A DNA stretch of 34,761 bases from Candidatus Wolfebacteria bacterium (GTDB lineage: Bacteria > Patescibacteriota > Minisyncoccia > Phycocordibacterales > EsbW-18): positions 1 to 34,761 of the forward strand of contig JAKEFG010000002.1 of assembly GCA_022616195.1 (NCBI GenBank). The letters are read 5' to 3'. The notes beneath the pieces are model-generated. The model had not been told where the DNA came from, did no database searches, and saw nothing but the letters and a program-made list of their open reading frames with translations. Shown in pieces: positions 1-8,852 of the stretch (position 1 is its first letter; the number at the start of each line of letters is the position of its first letter). The position numbers were made by a program, and so were the translations under genes.

Positions 1-87
1 CATGCACCCCGCGCAGCCGCAGGTGTGCTCGCCTTCTCCACCGTCACATGCCGCACAGTTACAAACGCACTTTTGTTCTCCCTCCAT
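1..87 (-). CDS. Partial small Cys-rich protein (MEGEQKCVCNCAACDGGEGEHTCGCAGCM...), possible metal-binding/metallothionein-like; runs off the window edge
   Basis: ATG at 85-87 (minus), open to the window edge, with CxCxCxxC...CxCxxC spacing; read manually, below the ORF-track length cutoff. Confidence 0.5.
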   Translation of the reverse strand, partial: MEGEQKCVCNCAACDGGEGEHTCGCAGCM

Positions 88-123
88 AGTTTTTAGTCTT
101 AGTTACTAACCCTACACACGATA

Positions 124-1275
124 TCACATGTTCTCCGAAAGAACACGCCGGCCGCCGCGCATGAGCCGGTGGAAAAAACGCGCAACGCCGCTTTCCGCAA
201 GTCGCACCACCTTATGCTTGATGAGCGTATTGTCCACGCTAAATTCTTCCGAGCTGAACAAGAGGTCAAGCGAGATGCCGTAGAGAATGAGGTGCGGCCA
301 GATCAGTTCCCTGAAATACAGAAGCGAGAGCGTGAGATAGACCATACTCACCACCGCCGCGAGGCGCACCTCAAACCCGACAATAATGAATATCCCGATG
401 GCAAGCTCGGCAAGCGCGGCGCCGAGCACCACGAGAAGCGGGTCCTGAGGAAACAGCCAGTAAAACTGCGTCAGATCATAGTTGCGGACCACGGTCTCAG
501 TGACCATTGGATGTAAAAACTTAATGAAAATCGCTGAAAACGAGAGTGCCATACCATAGAAGATGCGTACGATAGTCGTCTCATACTTCTGTAGCAACGG
601 AAAGCGTTTCGTTGCGCCAAAGAGAAACCCGTCAAGCGAGAACATGCGCGAGCCAAAAAGCACCAGGACAACGATTTCACCAATGTAAGTAAAGTACGTA
701 ACGATGTACCAGCCGTAGTGTACTGCCGCAATAGAGAAAATGGCAACCGCCGCGAGCGCCGCTATTTCGGTACCGATGCCGAAAAGGAGCATCGCGCTTA
801 TGGCAAACAAGAGTGTGCGTATAACCAGCGCAAACGGCAGGTCGCCGAGCGCGAGCTCCGGCCCCATGAAACTCCACGACCATGCGGAAAAGAAGAAAGA
901 CAACGCTACCACGATACGCACAACGACGGGGCCAATGCGGGAGAGCCGCCGGAGTCCCCTATCCATTTTCATGCCAAGATGCGACTCCCTAAAAATCATG
1001 TTAGCGATCAGAAGCGCTAATATCGCTACGGTGACAATTGTGAACGTGTACACATTGTTGGGGTTCTTGAGTGCGTCAAACGCATAAATCCCGGTCTGCC
1101 CAAGCCCCTCCTGAAATTGTTCCGTCGTGAGCACATACGCCTCGTGTGCTGATACAGGTAGTGCATACAAAGAGACGGACACAAGCGCAAAACACACGCC
1201 AACGAGCACGGCTGTACGAGGAAAGAGTTGCATGAAAGAATCATAGCACGCACTTTGAACGATACTCGCGTCCAA
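124..1275 (-). CDS. Polytopic DoxX-like membrane protein (start possibly at internal Met near 1233)
   Basis: 383 aa ORF, N-terminal signal-like segment, multiple hydrophobic helices, DoxX-like second half. Confidence 0.75.
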   Translation of the reverse strand: MDASIVQSACYDSFMQLFPRTAVLVGVCFALVSVSLYALPVSAHEAYVLTTEQFQEGLGQTGIYAFDALKNPNNVYTFTIVTVAILALLIANMIFRESHLGMKMDRGLRRLSRIGPVVVRIVVALSFFFSAWSWSFMGPELALGDLPFALVIRTLLFAISAMLLFGIGTEIAALAAVAIFSIAAVHYGWYIVTYFTYIGEIVVLVLFGSRMFSLDGFLFGATKRFPLLQKYETTIVRIFYGMALSFSAIFIKFLHPMVTETVVRNYDLTQFYWLFPQDPLLVVLGAALAELAIGIFIIVGFEVRLAAVVSMVYLTLSLLYFRELIWPHLILYGISLDLLFSSEEFSVDNTLIKHKVVRLAESGVARFFHRLMRGGRRVLSENM

Positions 1276-1330
1276 AGAAAATTAGTGCCTAGTTAGAAAT
1301 TTTGAGTCATATACACGCCCTGAAATAGAA

Positions 1331-1364
1331 GAGACCCCGCCGAGACAGCGTGAGGCGGGGTCTC
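1331..1364. terminator. Strong hairpin GAGACCCCGCC-N12-GGCGGGGTCTC
   Basis: 11-bp perfect stem, lies just downstream of the minus-strand small ORF at 1399-1524. Confidence 0.6.
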
Positions 1365-1398
1365 TTGCTGTCCCGTACGGGGACTCGGGTCGGGTCGG

Positions 1399-1524
1399 TC
1401 AGATGTCCGGGGACACGTCGAACCGCCCGTCGTGTGGCTTCCCCGCCGCAGCGTAGAGAGCGAAGGTGCTCTGCGCTGAGACTTCGGCAGGCAGGCTCGA
1501 ACGCGGCATTTTTACCATGGGCAT
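1399..1524 (-). CDS. Candidate small protein, 41 aa (MPMVKMPRSSLPAEVSAQSTFALYAAAGKPHDGRFDVSPDI)
   Basis: ATG at 1524, TGA at 1399-1401, GC-rich codon usage like other cassette ORFs in the window, followed by strong hairpin; below ORF-track length cutoff. Confidence 0.4.
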   Translation of the reverse strand: MPMVKMPRSSLPAEVSAQSTFALYAAAGKPHDGRFDVSPDI

Positions 1525-1680
1525 TGTCGCCGTTGTCTTATTTTACAATGCGCCGGTTCCTCTTTTGCTCTTCGTGGAAATTGATATCATCGGTTTTCCG
1601 TGGATGTTTGTCACCCACCGAAAAACAACCGGATAATCATAGACAAACCGGATTAGAACAAGTAGAATGTTTTTGCTTGT

Positions 1681-1753
1681 GGGCCCGTAGCTTAGTTGGT
1701 AGAGCGCCGCATTTGCAATGCGGAGGTCGGCGGTTCAAATCCGCCCGGGTCCA
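1681..1753 (+). tRNA. tRNA-Ala (UGC)
   Basis: Cloverleaf: acceptor GGGCCCG/CGGGTCC with G3-U70 (alanine identity element), anticodon arm CCGCA-TTTGCAA-TGCGG, T-loop GGCGG-TTCAAAT-CCGCC. Confidence 0.97.
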
Positions 1754-2939
1754 CTGTGTTTTTGCTCAGTCTCTTTTCTAGTATATCCAGTAATTTTTCT
1801 ACCATGGCGTTATAGACTTTTTCTGCAATATACTTTTTACCGTTTCTAATTCCTTCAACACTTAGTGAGTGATAGTACTCGGCATTTGATGCAAGATGTT
1901 TCAAGTTATAAAACAGTGATTCGTTGTCTCTATTGGAGAATACAGCGCATGAGTCAGTGAGAAACTCTCTGTACGCAAGAACATCATTAAACACTATTGT
2001 GGGAAGACCGCTTCCTGAACACTCAAGTGCTGTCTTTCCAAAACTCTCATATATAGAGGGGACCAGCGCGATATCTGCTTCAAGCATAGTATTGTTTAGT
2101 AATTTTTGGTCTACGGCATCATGTATCTCAAATATGCCTTTGATTTCTGGTTGTGATGCCTGTTCTAGAAAGTTTTTTGCGTAGTCATAATAAAGACGGT
2201 TGGTTGTTTTAAGAGAATCCCCAAAAATAACTATCTTTGTGGGTAGATTGTTTCTGCAACATTTTCCAGCTAGACCGATAAGGTGTTCGTATCCTTTTTG
2301 TGGCCGTACCGCATTTGCACAAAATATTCGAAGAGGTTTATGTTCTGATATGTCAGTTCTCAACAGTCTTTCTTTTGGAGTGAAAATGTCCGGGGAGAAT
2401 CCTCTAGGATAGATAACGATGTTATTTTTTGAGACCCCATAGAAATCCTGAAGGATATCGGCTTGGGCGTAGGATGGACTCTGTATTAAATACCCACTTT
2501 GAAATAATCTCTTTTCTAGGTCTAGATATTCTTTAGGGACAGTTTGAAAATATGCGTACTCTTTCCCTAACAATGTTGGAAAAATGATGGTTTTACCTAC
2601 TGGAGGCAGATTGTTCTTATCTAGAAAGAAACCTGTGCTCGGGTGAATAATGCACACTAAACCATATGGCTCAAACAGGTCCTTTTCTATTTGTCGCGCA
2701 AAATCCCTGGATTTATTCATTCTCTGTTCAAAGGCCGGTAGGGTTTCATAACCCCCAACCCCCTTCATGGCATTGCCACTGAGAACATCAACAATATAGT
2801 TGCGCTCTTCAAGAGCTTCTATGAACCCATTGGTAAAAACGGGCCCTCCGTCTTTAACAGTTTGCCCTCTTGGGTCTCTGTTGAGTATAAGAAGTAGGGC
2901 TTTTTTCACAGGGTTTAAACTATCACATTCGGAGAACAA
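1692..2939 (-). CDS. Glycosyltransferase family 1/4-like; C-terminus reads into antisense of the tRNA-Ala
   Basis: 415 aa, GT-B motifs (RPQKGYEHLIGLAGKC, EADIALVPSIYESFGKTALECSGSGLPTIVF); terminal ...DPGGFEPPTSALQMRRSTN is antisense tRNA. Confidence 0.85.
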   Translation of the reverse strand: MFSECDSLNPVKKALLLILNRDPRGQTVKDGGPVFTNGFIEALEERNYIVDVLSGNAMKGVGGYETLPAFEQRMNKSRDFARQIEKDLFEPYGLVCIIHPSTGFFLDKNNLPPVGKTIIFPTLLGKEYAYFQTVPKEYLDLEKRLFQSGYLIQSPSYAQADILQDFYGVSKNNIVIYPRGFSPDIFTPKERLLRTDISEHKPLRIFCANAVRPQKGYEHLIGLAGKCCRNNLPTKIVIFGDSLKTTNRLYYDYAKNFLEQASQPEIKGIFEIHDAVDQKLLNNTMLEADIALVPSIYESFGKTALECSGSGLPTIVFNDVLAYREFLTDSCAVFSNRDNESLFYNLKHLASNAEYYHSLSVEGIRNGKKYIAEKVYNAMVEKLLDILEKRLSKNTVDPGGFEPPTSALQMRRSTN

Positions 2940-2953
2940 ATCACAACCGAGTT

Positions 2954-3910
2954 TTACTCCAATGCGAGTGAAACAATATGCTCAAGAAAGTCGGGGAATG
3001 TTGAGCCGACCGCCCTAAGTGACTTGGGTAAGAGCGATTCCTCGGTCAACCCCGGCAGAGTATTCACCTCCAATACATAGATACCCCGTGGGCTCAGTAT
3101 GAAATCGGTGCGCGAGTAGTGCCGGAGCCGAAGCGCTCTGTGTACCGCGCGCGCAAGTTCCTGTAATTCGTGTTTCACTTCCGGAGAAAAGTTCCCCGGG
3201 CAGATTTCCTGCGACTCGCCGCCATACTTGGCGTTGTAATCAAAAAACGGTGAAGATGCCGGCGGAACGATTTCAATGGGCGGAAGCGCATACACATCTT
3301 CTCCGCGAAAATTCTCTATCACGCCAACTGTTGCCTCCCGACCGGGAATGCGATGTTCAACAAGCACCTGCGGCGAAACCGCAAACACCTTTCCAAGCGC
3401 ATCCGGAAGTTCGTGAAATCCATCGGCAAACGTTATGCCGAGCGATGAACCGCCACGCATGGGTTTCAGCACATAGCTTGGTGGAACATGTTCAACAACC
3501 ATGCGCGCCGCATCCGGGTGTGCCTCCTGAAGTTCAATGCAGAGCGGCGTGCGGATGCCGTGCGTACGAAAGCGCCTTTTGGCATATCCCTTGTGCATCG
3601 CGAGCGCCGACGCCGCGACGCCCGAACCAGTGTACGGGACACCCACCCTCTCCAATATTCGCTGTACCTGTCCGTCCTCACCATACTCGCCGTGGAGCGC
3701 ATTGAACACCACGTCAACCCGCCACGCGAGTTCTTCCGGAGCAACCGGCGCGCCACGCAAGAACCATCTGCCAGAGAGGTCTACCAAAATATCAAGCGGC
3801 TCATACTGTTCTTCGGGTAAATGCCCAAGCACCGCCGCCCCTGTTTTAAGCGACACCTCATACTCATTTGACGGTCCGCCACGCAGTACCCCAACGCGAA
3901 TTCGCCTCAT
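2954..3910 (-). CDS. ddl: D-alanine--D-alanine ligase
   Basis: MRRIRVGVLRGGPSNEYEVSLKTG, NALHGEYGEDGQVQ, PYTGSGV, LKPMRGGSSLGI, EVNTLPGLTEESLLPK; start taken at 3910 rather than ORF-track 3976. Confidence 0.95.
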   Translation of the reverse strand: MRRIRVGVLRGGPSNEYEVSLKTGAAVLGHLPEEQYEPLDILVDLSGRWFLRGAPVAPEELAWRVDVVFNALHGEYGEDGQVQRILERVGVPYTGSGVAASALAMHKGYAKRRFRTHGIRTPLCIELQEAHPDAARMVVEHVPPSYVLKPMRGGSSLGITFADGFHELPDALGKVFAVSPQVLVEHRIPGREATVGVIENFRGEDVYALPPIEIVPPASSPFFDYNAKYGGESQEICPGNFSPEVKHELQELARAVHRALRLRHYSRTDFILSPRGIYVLEVNTLPGLTEESLLPKSLRAVGSTFPDFLEHIVSLALE

Positions 3911-3928
3911 ACTTTTATTGTAGCAAAC

Positions 3929-4045
3929 AAAAAAGCCCAGCACCCCTGCTCCGGCGGTCCCGTAACGGGTCCGCACTGCGCCGTTTCCCTCGCGGGAACT
4001 CTCTCCAGTCAGAGAGCCGACACGCCTTGCATGGTTTGCTGGGCC
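3929..4045 (-). ncRNA. Candidate structured RNA or attenuator between uvrC and ddl, with intrinsic-terminator-like 3' end
   Basis: Closing helix GCCCAGCA/TGCTGGGC across about 95 nt, internal helices CTCTCT/AGAGAG, TTCCC/GGGAA and GCGGACCCGT/ACGGGACCGC, then TTTTTT. Confidence 0.45.
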
Positions 4046-4072
4046 GATGGCCTAAGTCTAGCACAAACTGAT

Positions 4073-5434
4073 TCAACGCGCAACTCTACCTCTCCTCTTG
4101 CGATGAAAACCGACGGCAAAACGATGCGCCTCGCTGTTGGTAACTAAAATGTCGCGTTCATGCTTTCGGACGAGCTTGTTCGCACCGAGAATCCGTTCTG
4201 GACGGTGGCGCTCGTTTTTGGTCACTGCAACAACAGGAATCTGATAGCCAAACTCTTTGAGCGCGCGTTCGGCAACGCCAAGCTGTGCCTTGCCGCCGTC
4301 AACCACAATGAGTTTGGGGAGTGTCCACTCGTCGTGCCTCAAGCGCCGCTCCAATATTTCTTTGAGCCCACCGGTGTCCCCGCCCTTGCCTGAGAGTTTG
4401 AACTTGCGATACTCGTTCTTGTTCGGCTCGCCGTCTTCCACAACCACCATCACTCCAACCGTCTCCACCCCCGCGGTGTGCGCCACATCATACCCTTCGA
4501 CTCGAAAGCCCTGGCTTTCTCGCTCAGGGCGAGCGCCTTTTATAAGAGAAACATCGCGGATGTGCTCTAGAGCAAAAAGTTGTCTCCTAGCTTCTGCCGC
4601 TTTCTCAAACTCTTTCTTCCGCGCATGTGCTTTCATCTCGCGCTCAAGTGTTCCGAGAAGGCGCCTTTTCTTCCCTTCAAAAAACAGCTTGACGTGGCGG
4701 ACTGTCCGTGCGTATTCCCTTTTGGTGACACGAGCAAAGTCGGGCGCGATGCCGAGTTCTTGATTGAGCGCCGAGCGCCGTTTTTTCTTCGGTTCCACTG
4801 CATCCTTCTCACCGCGGAAGGGAAAAATCTTGCGGACGATGCGAAGCGCATCCTTAAGCTGAGCGCCGTGCGGAAATGGGCCATACCTAGCGAGTAGTTT
4901 GTAGTTAGTGGTGGGAAGTTCGCGCTCGCGAAGGGTAAACACGCGCGGGTAATCCTCTGTGGTTATGACCACATAGCCCCGACGCAAGGTCGGGGTCCCG
5001 GCCTTCAACTTTGTTGAAGCGTCGGGATTGAAACGTCTAAGCTTTAGTTCTCGTCCTCTTAAAGTAAATACTCTTGGATATGGCTCATCAGTTATAACGA
5101 CATAATTAAAACTCTTGTCGTCTTTTTCCTTTACGTTGTAGAGCGGCTGGTGTTTCTTGATAAGCGCCGCTTCAAGAATGAGCGCCTCAAGAACCGAATC
5201 AGTTTGCTCATACGAAACACCGGTTGCCTCTGCAAGCATCTTGACGATGAGCGGTCCGCGCACCTCCGCTATATCCGCACTAAAATAACCCCGCACCCTA
5301 TCGCGAAGCGACGTCGCCTTCCCGATATACAAAATATCCTTCCCGGCCTTTGGTCTTTTGTTTTTGGTCTTCCGTATAAAGAAGTACACGCCGGGCGTGT
5401 CAGGGAGACGTTGTACTTGTGCAGTTAGCTTCAC
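4073..5434 (-). CDS. uvrC: Excinuclease ABC subunit C (short form, GTG start)
   Basis: GIY-YIG N-terminus (PGVYFFI...ILYIGKATSLRDRVRGYF), UVR segment, RNase H-like ...KLIVVDGGKAQLGVA...; ends at AHRFAVGFHRKRRGRVAR, before the usual HhH region. Confidence 0.93.
   Translation of the reverse strand: MKLTAQVQRLPDTPGVYFFIRKTKNKRPKAGKDILYIGKATSLRDRVRGYFSADIAEVRGPLIVKMLAEATGVSYEQTDSVLEALILEAALIKKHQPLYNVKEKDDKSFNYVVITDEPYPRVFTLRGRELKLRRFNPDASTKLKAGTPTLRRGYVVITTEDYPRVFTLRERELPTTNYKLLARYGPFPHGAQLKDALRIVRKIFPFRGEKDAVEPKKKRRSALNQELGIAPDFARVTKREYARTVRHVKLFFEGKKRRLLGTLEREMKAHARKKEFEKAAEARRQLFALEHIRDVSLIKGARPERESQGFRVEGYDVAHTAGVETVGVMVVVEDGEPNKNEYRKFKLSGKGGDTGGLKEILERRLRHDEWTLPKLIVVDGGKAQLGVAERALKEFGYQIPVVAVTKNERHRPERILGANKLVRKHERDILVTNSEAHRFAVGFHRKRRGRVAR
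4977..5028. repeat. Bipartite palindromic element inserted in frame in uvrC
   Basis: CCCCGAC-gcaag-GTCGGGG immediately followed by TCCCGgCCTTCAAC-ttt-GTTGAAGcGTCGGGA. Confidence 0.7.
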
Positions 5435-5436
5435 AA

Positions 5437-8037
5437 CTATTTTGTATGCTTTCGTAGCATTTTCCGCAAGTACTGCCCGGTGTATGTGTCCGTCTCCGCC
5501 ACGTCTTCCGGCGCCCCCGTCGCAACGATTTTGCCGCCCGCTTCCCCACCCTCGGGACCCATGTCAACCACATAGTCCGCATTCTTTATCACGTCCAGGT
5601 TGTGTTCAATAACCACCACCGTGTTCCCGCGCTCCACGAGCTTCTGAAGTATTTCAATGAGTTTTTTGACATCCTCGTAGTGAAGCCCTACCGTCGGCTC
5701 ATCAAGAAGGTAGATGGTGCGGTAGGTATCGGGTCGGTAGAGTTCTGAAGAAATCTTTACCCGCTGGGATTCCCCGCCCGAGAGTGTCGTCGCCGGCTGT
5801 CCGAGTTCCAGATACCCAAGACCCACGTCGTTGAGTGTTTTGAGGCGGTCATAGATTGCCGGAATATCACCGAAGAACGCAAGCGCTTCCTCCACCGTCA
5901 TGGAGAGCACGTCGTGAATACTTTTGTGCTTGTACTGCACCTCAAGGGTCTCTTTCATAAACCGCTTGCCCTGGCACACGTCGCACGTCACATACACCGT
6001 CGGCAGAAAGTGCATCTCAACTGCCACGTCTCCTTTACCCTGGCATGCCTCACAGCGTCCCCCTTTGACGTTGAAACTGAAGCGCCCCGGCTTCCAGCCG
6101 CGCGCACGCGCCTCGCTTGTCGCCGCAAAGAGGTCGCGGATGTGATTGAACGCGCCGGTGTACGTCGCGGGGTTTGACCGCGAGGTGCGCCCGATGGGCG
6201 ACTGGTCAATCATGATCGCCCGCGAGAGGTATTCGGTGCCGGTAATTTCCGCCACATTGAACGTCTTGTTTGACCGATACCGTCGGTCAAAGCGCGCCTG
6301 CAGGTTGTTGTAGAGCACTTCGTAGAGAAGCGTTGACTTGCCCGAGCCGGAGACACCTGTAATCGCAACGAATTTATTGAGCGGTACATCCACATTGACA
6401 TTCTTGATGTTGAACTTGTTCGCGCCGCGGACGCGCAACACTCCCTTCTCCGCCGTTCGGCGCTTTTCGGGGGTGGCAATTTGTTTGTCCCCGCGCAGAT
6501 ACTCAAGCGTCACCGACTTGCTCGGATTGGTGTTGGCGGTCAGTAATTTTTCAAGGTAGTCGGCAACGACAATTTCGCCGCCGTGGACTCCGGCACCCGG
6601 ACCGATGTCCACAATGTAATCGGCTGAAAAAATAGTATCCTCATCGTGCTCAACCACGATAATGGTGTTGCCGAGGTCCCGCAGATGGAGAAGTGTCTTG
6701 ATAAGGCGGTCGTTATCGCGCTGGTGGAGCCCGATGGTCGGCTCGTCAAGCACATAAAGCGCGCCGACGAGCCCCGAGCCAAGCTGACTCGCAAGGCGTA
6801 TGCGCTGTGCCTCGCCTCCCGAGAGCGTGTTGGCACGGCGGTCAAGCGTCAGGTACTCAATGCCCACATCAATCATAAATTGTAGACGATCTTCCACTTC
6901 GCGGACCACCACCTGCGATATCTCCTGTTCTTTTTTGGTGAGTTTGAGTCCGTCAAAGAAGGCGCGCCCTTTGGCGATTGAACGCGAGGTGAGCTCAACG
7001 ATATTCGTGTCACCCACAAGCACGTGGAGCGACTCGGGACGCAGGCGCGCGCCCGCGCACGTCGGACACGGCTCGTCCCCGAAAAAGTGCTTGGTGCCAA
7101 GTCCGTTGCACTCGGGACACGCGCCATAGGGCGAATTGAAGGAAAAGAGCCGCGGCTCAATTTCCGGATATGAATAGCCGTCATACGGACAGGTGAATTT
7201 GTTGGACACGAGGGTTCCCAACTCCTCTTTGGGTTTGGGCTTCGGGTCGTCCGAAAAAACGAAGCGGACAAGCCCCTCCGCTTCGTCAAGCGCGCGCTCA
7301 ATGGCATCAGACAAGCGTTCATCGGCTGACTTCTGGTCATCGGTAAAGTCCCGCAGTGCGATGGTATCAACGACAATGTCTATGTCATGCTTGCTATTCT
7401 TGGCAAGCACGATGCGTTCACGAAGCGACGTCGGTTTTTTGTCAATCACCGCGCGCTCGTATCCTTTGGAAAGATAGTCGTAGAGCAGCTGGTAGTACTC
7501 GCCCTTGCGCCCGCGCACGACCGGCGCCTGGATTTCCACCGTCGTTCCCGCTTTTCCTGAATGTTTTTTTACCTTAGCGAGTACTAACGCTCTGATCTCT
7601 TCGTTGGAGAGACGTTCAATCACTCTTCCACAGACGAGACAGTGTGGCTTCCCCACGCGCGCGTAGAGAATACGGAGATAGTCGTAAATTTCGGTAATGG
7701 TCGCCACGGTGGAACGCGGATTGTTAGAGCGTGACTTTTGGTCAATGGAGATAGCGGGCGAAAGTCCGATGATTTCGTCCACGTCGGGTTTGCCCATCTG
7801 GTTGATGAACTGCCGCGCATACGCGGAGAGCGATTCCACATAGCGCCGCTGTCCTTCGGCAAAAATGGTGTCAAAAGCGAGCGATGACTTTCCGGAACCG
7901 GAAAGTCCGGTAAAAACCACGAGTTTGTTGCGCGGCATCTCCACCGTCACGTTTTTCAGGTTATGCATGCGGGCGCCCTTGACAATGATTGTATTCTCCT
8001 GCCCTTTGTGTTGTTTGTGTTGTTTGGGTTTTGACAT
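5437..8037 (-). CDS. uvrA: Excinuclease ABC subunit A
   Basis: Two ABC modules ([27 protein letters not shown]), [12 protein letters not shown] and [12 protein letters not shown] signatures, Zn-finger CxxC motifs. Confidence 0.98.
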   Translation of the reverse strand: MSKPKQHKQHKGQENTIIVKGARMHNLKNVTVEMPRNKLVVFTGLSGSGKSSLAFDTIFAEGQRRYVESLSAYARQFINQMGKPDVDEIIGLSPAISIDQKSRSNNPRSTVATITEIYDYLRILYARVGKPHCLVCGRVIERLSNEEIRALVLAKVKKHSGKAGTTVEIQAPVVRGRKGEYYQLLYDYLSKGYERAVIDKKPTSLRERIVLAKNSKHDIDIVVDTIALRDFTDDQKSADERLSDAIERALDEAEGLVRFVFSDDPKPKPKEELGTLVSNKFTCPYDGYSYPEIEPRLFSFNSPYGACPECNGLGTKHFFGDEPCPTCAGARLRPESLHVLVGDTNIVELTSRSIAKGRAFFDGLKLTKKEQEISQVVVREVEDRLQFMIDVGIEYLTLDRRANTLSGGEAQRIRLASQLGSGLVGALYVLDEPTIGLHQRDNDRLIKTLLHLRDLGNTIIVVEHDEDTIFSADYIVDIGPGAGVHGGEIVVADYLEKLLTANTNPSKSVTLEYLRGDKQIATPEKRRTAEKGVLRVRGANKFNIKNVNVDVPLNKFVAITGVSGSGKSTLLYEVLYNNLQARFDRRYRSNKTFNVAEITGTEYLSRAIMIDQSPIGRTSRSNPATYTGAFNHIRDLFAATSEARARGWKPGRFSFNVKGGRCEACQGKGDVAVEMHFLPTVYVTCDVCQGKRFMKETLEVQYKHKSIHDVLSMTVEEALAFFGDIPAIYDRLKTLNDVGLGYLELGQPATTLSGGESQRVKISSELYRPDTYRTIYLLDEPTVGLHYEDVKKLIEILQKLVERGNTVVVIEHNLDVIKNADYVVDMGPEGGEAGGKIVATGAPEDVAETDTYTGQYLRKMLRKHTK

Positions 8038-8045
8038 TTTGGTGT

Positions 8046-8071
8046 TTGTGCTGTCGCAAACGACAGCACAA
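8046..8071. promoter_or_regulatory. Perfect 11-bp hairpin in uvrA leader, 8 nt upstream of ATG
   Basis: TTGTGCTGTCG-CAAA-CGACAGCACAA. Confidence 0.6.
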
Positions 8072-8223
8072 GCGCCCCAGCGTGGCGGCTAGGGGTTGAC
8101 ACCGCAGAAGTGTAGCACAAAGACGCACCTATTCCAACCAAATATATCCTATTGCACCTCAGTGACAGAGTGGTACAGTTACAGAGGCTAGTACCTAAAG
8201 ACGTTCTTTGGGGAGAAACTGTG

Positions 8224-8517
8224 ATGAAAGATGAGACGTTACCAGAGGCTGCGGAGGCAGTACTCCAGGTAATCACCGCAACCTTCAGCATCTCAGTTAC
8301 TGGGACAGTTCGCTTTTCGTTCCGTGCGGCGTGGGAGACAAACACTCCTTGGGATTTCCCGCGCGAAGCCAAGGTGGATGGGCAATTTGTTCGGAACGAC
8401 AAGAGATGGTGGGTTGTCCTCGAACCAGAATTCCTCTCCACTGATGTGCGTGTTGCCGGGACGCAGCACGCACTCAACGAGGCCCTGCGTGAACTCCAAC
8501 GTCGCCACTCTTCGTAG
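8224..8517 (+). CDS. Hypothetical protein (about 97 aa)
   Basis: SD-like GGGGAG upstream of GTGATG at 8221/8224, followed by terminator; track ORF starts at 8152. Confidence 0.6.
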   Translation: MKDETLPEAAEAVLQVITATFSISVTGTVRFSFRAAWETNTPWDFPREAKVDGQFVRNDKRWWVVLEPEFLSTDVRVAGTQHALNEALRELQRRHSS

Positions 8518-8520
8518 ACA

Positions 8521-8551
8521 GCCGCGGTGTGATATCCGACATCACCGCGGC
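8521..8551 (+). terminator. Intrinsic terminator-like hairpin GCCGCGGTG...CACCGCGGC
   Basis: 9-bp stem directly after the stop codon of the 8224-8517 ORF. Confidence 0.6.
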
Positions 8552-8582
8552 GTCGCTTCTTCTAGTAGACACACTGGACACA

Positions 8583-8798
8583 TGAAAAACATACAAAATC
8601 CTGAAAAACACCGGAAAATATATCTCGGACTCTCCGTGCTTATCTTCACGCTCGTAGGCATTGCACATTTGTTCCGTATTTTCTACGGTTGGGTAGTAGT
8701 TATCGGTGGGATTACTATTCCTTTTACCGTGAGCTGGCTTGCACTTTTCGTAACCCTTATGATGGTCATCATGGGCGCGTGGTATCTTAGAAACTAAA
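8583..8798 (+). CDS. Small two-TM membrane protein
   Basis: MKNIQNPEKHRKIYLGLSVLIFTLVGIAHLFRIFYGWVVVIGGITIPFTVSWLALFVTLMMVIMGAWYLRN; two hydrophobic helices. Confidence 0.6.
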
Positions 8799-8822
8799 GA
8801 CGGGGTGGTTATAGTTTCTTAG

Positions 8823-8851
8823 ACCAAGCACTCACCGCGTGAGTGCTTGGT
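8823..8851. terminator. Bidirectional terminator between convergent genes
   Basis: ACCAAGCACTCAC-CGC-GTGAGTGCTTGGT. Confidence 0.7.
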
Positions 8852-8852
8852 G

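Noticed and set aside
1350-1781. 143-aa plus-strand ORF spanning the tRNA
   Set aside because: Contains the translated tRNA (SLVGRAPHLQCGGRRFKSARVH), a typical spurious ORF.
3935-4044. Identification of the uvrC-ddl structured region as SRP RNA, T-box or tmRNA
   Set aside because: No GGAAGCAG/GGAGCAG SRP apical signature in the right helix context, no T-box sequence TGGNACCGCG, no tRNA-like domain; left as unknown.
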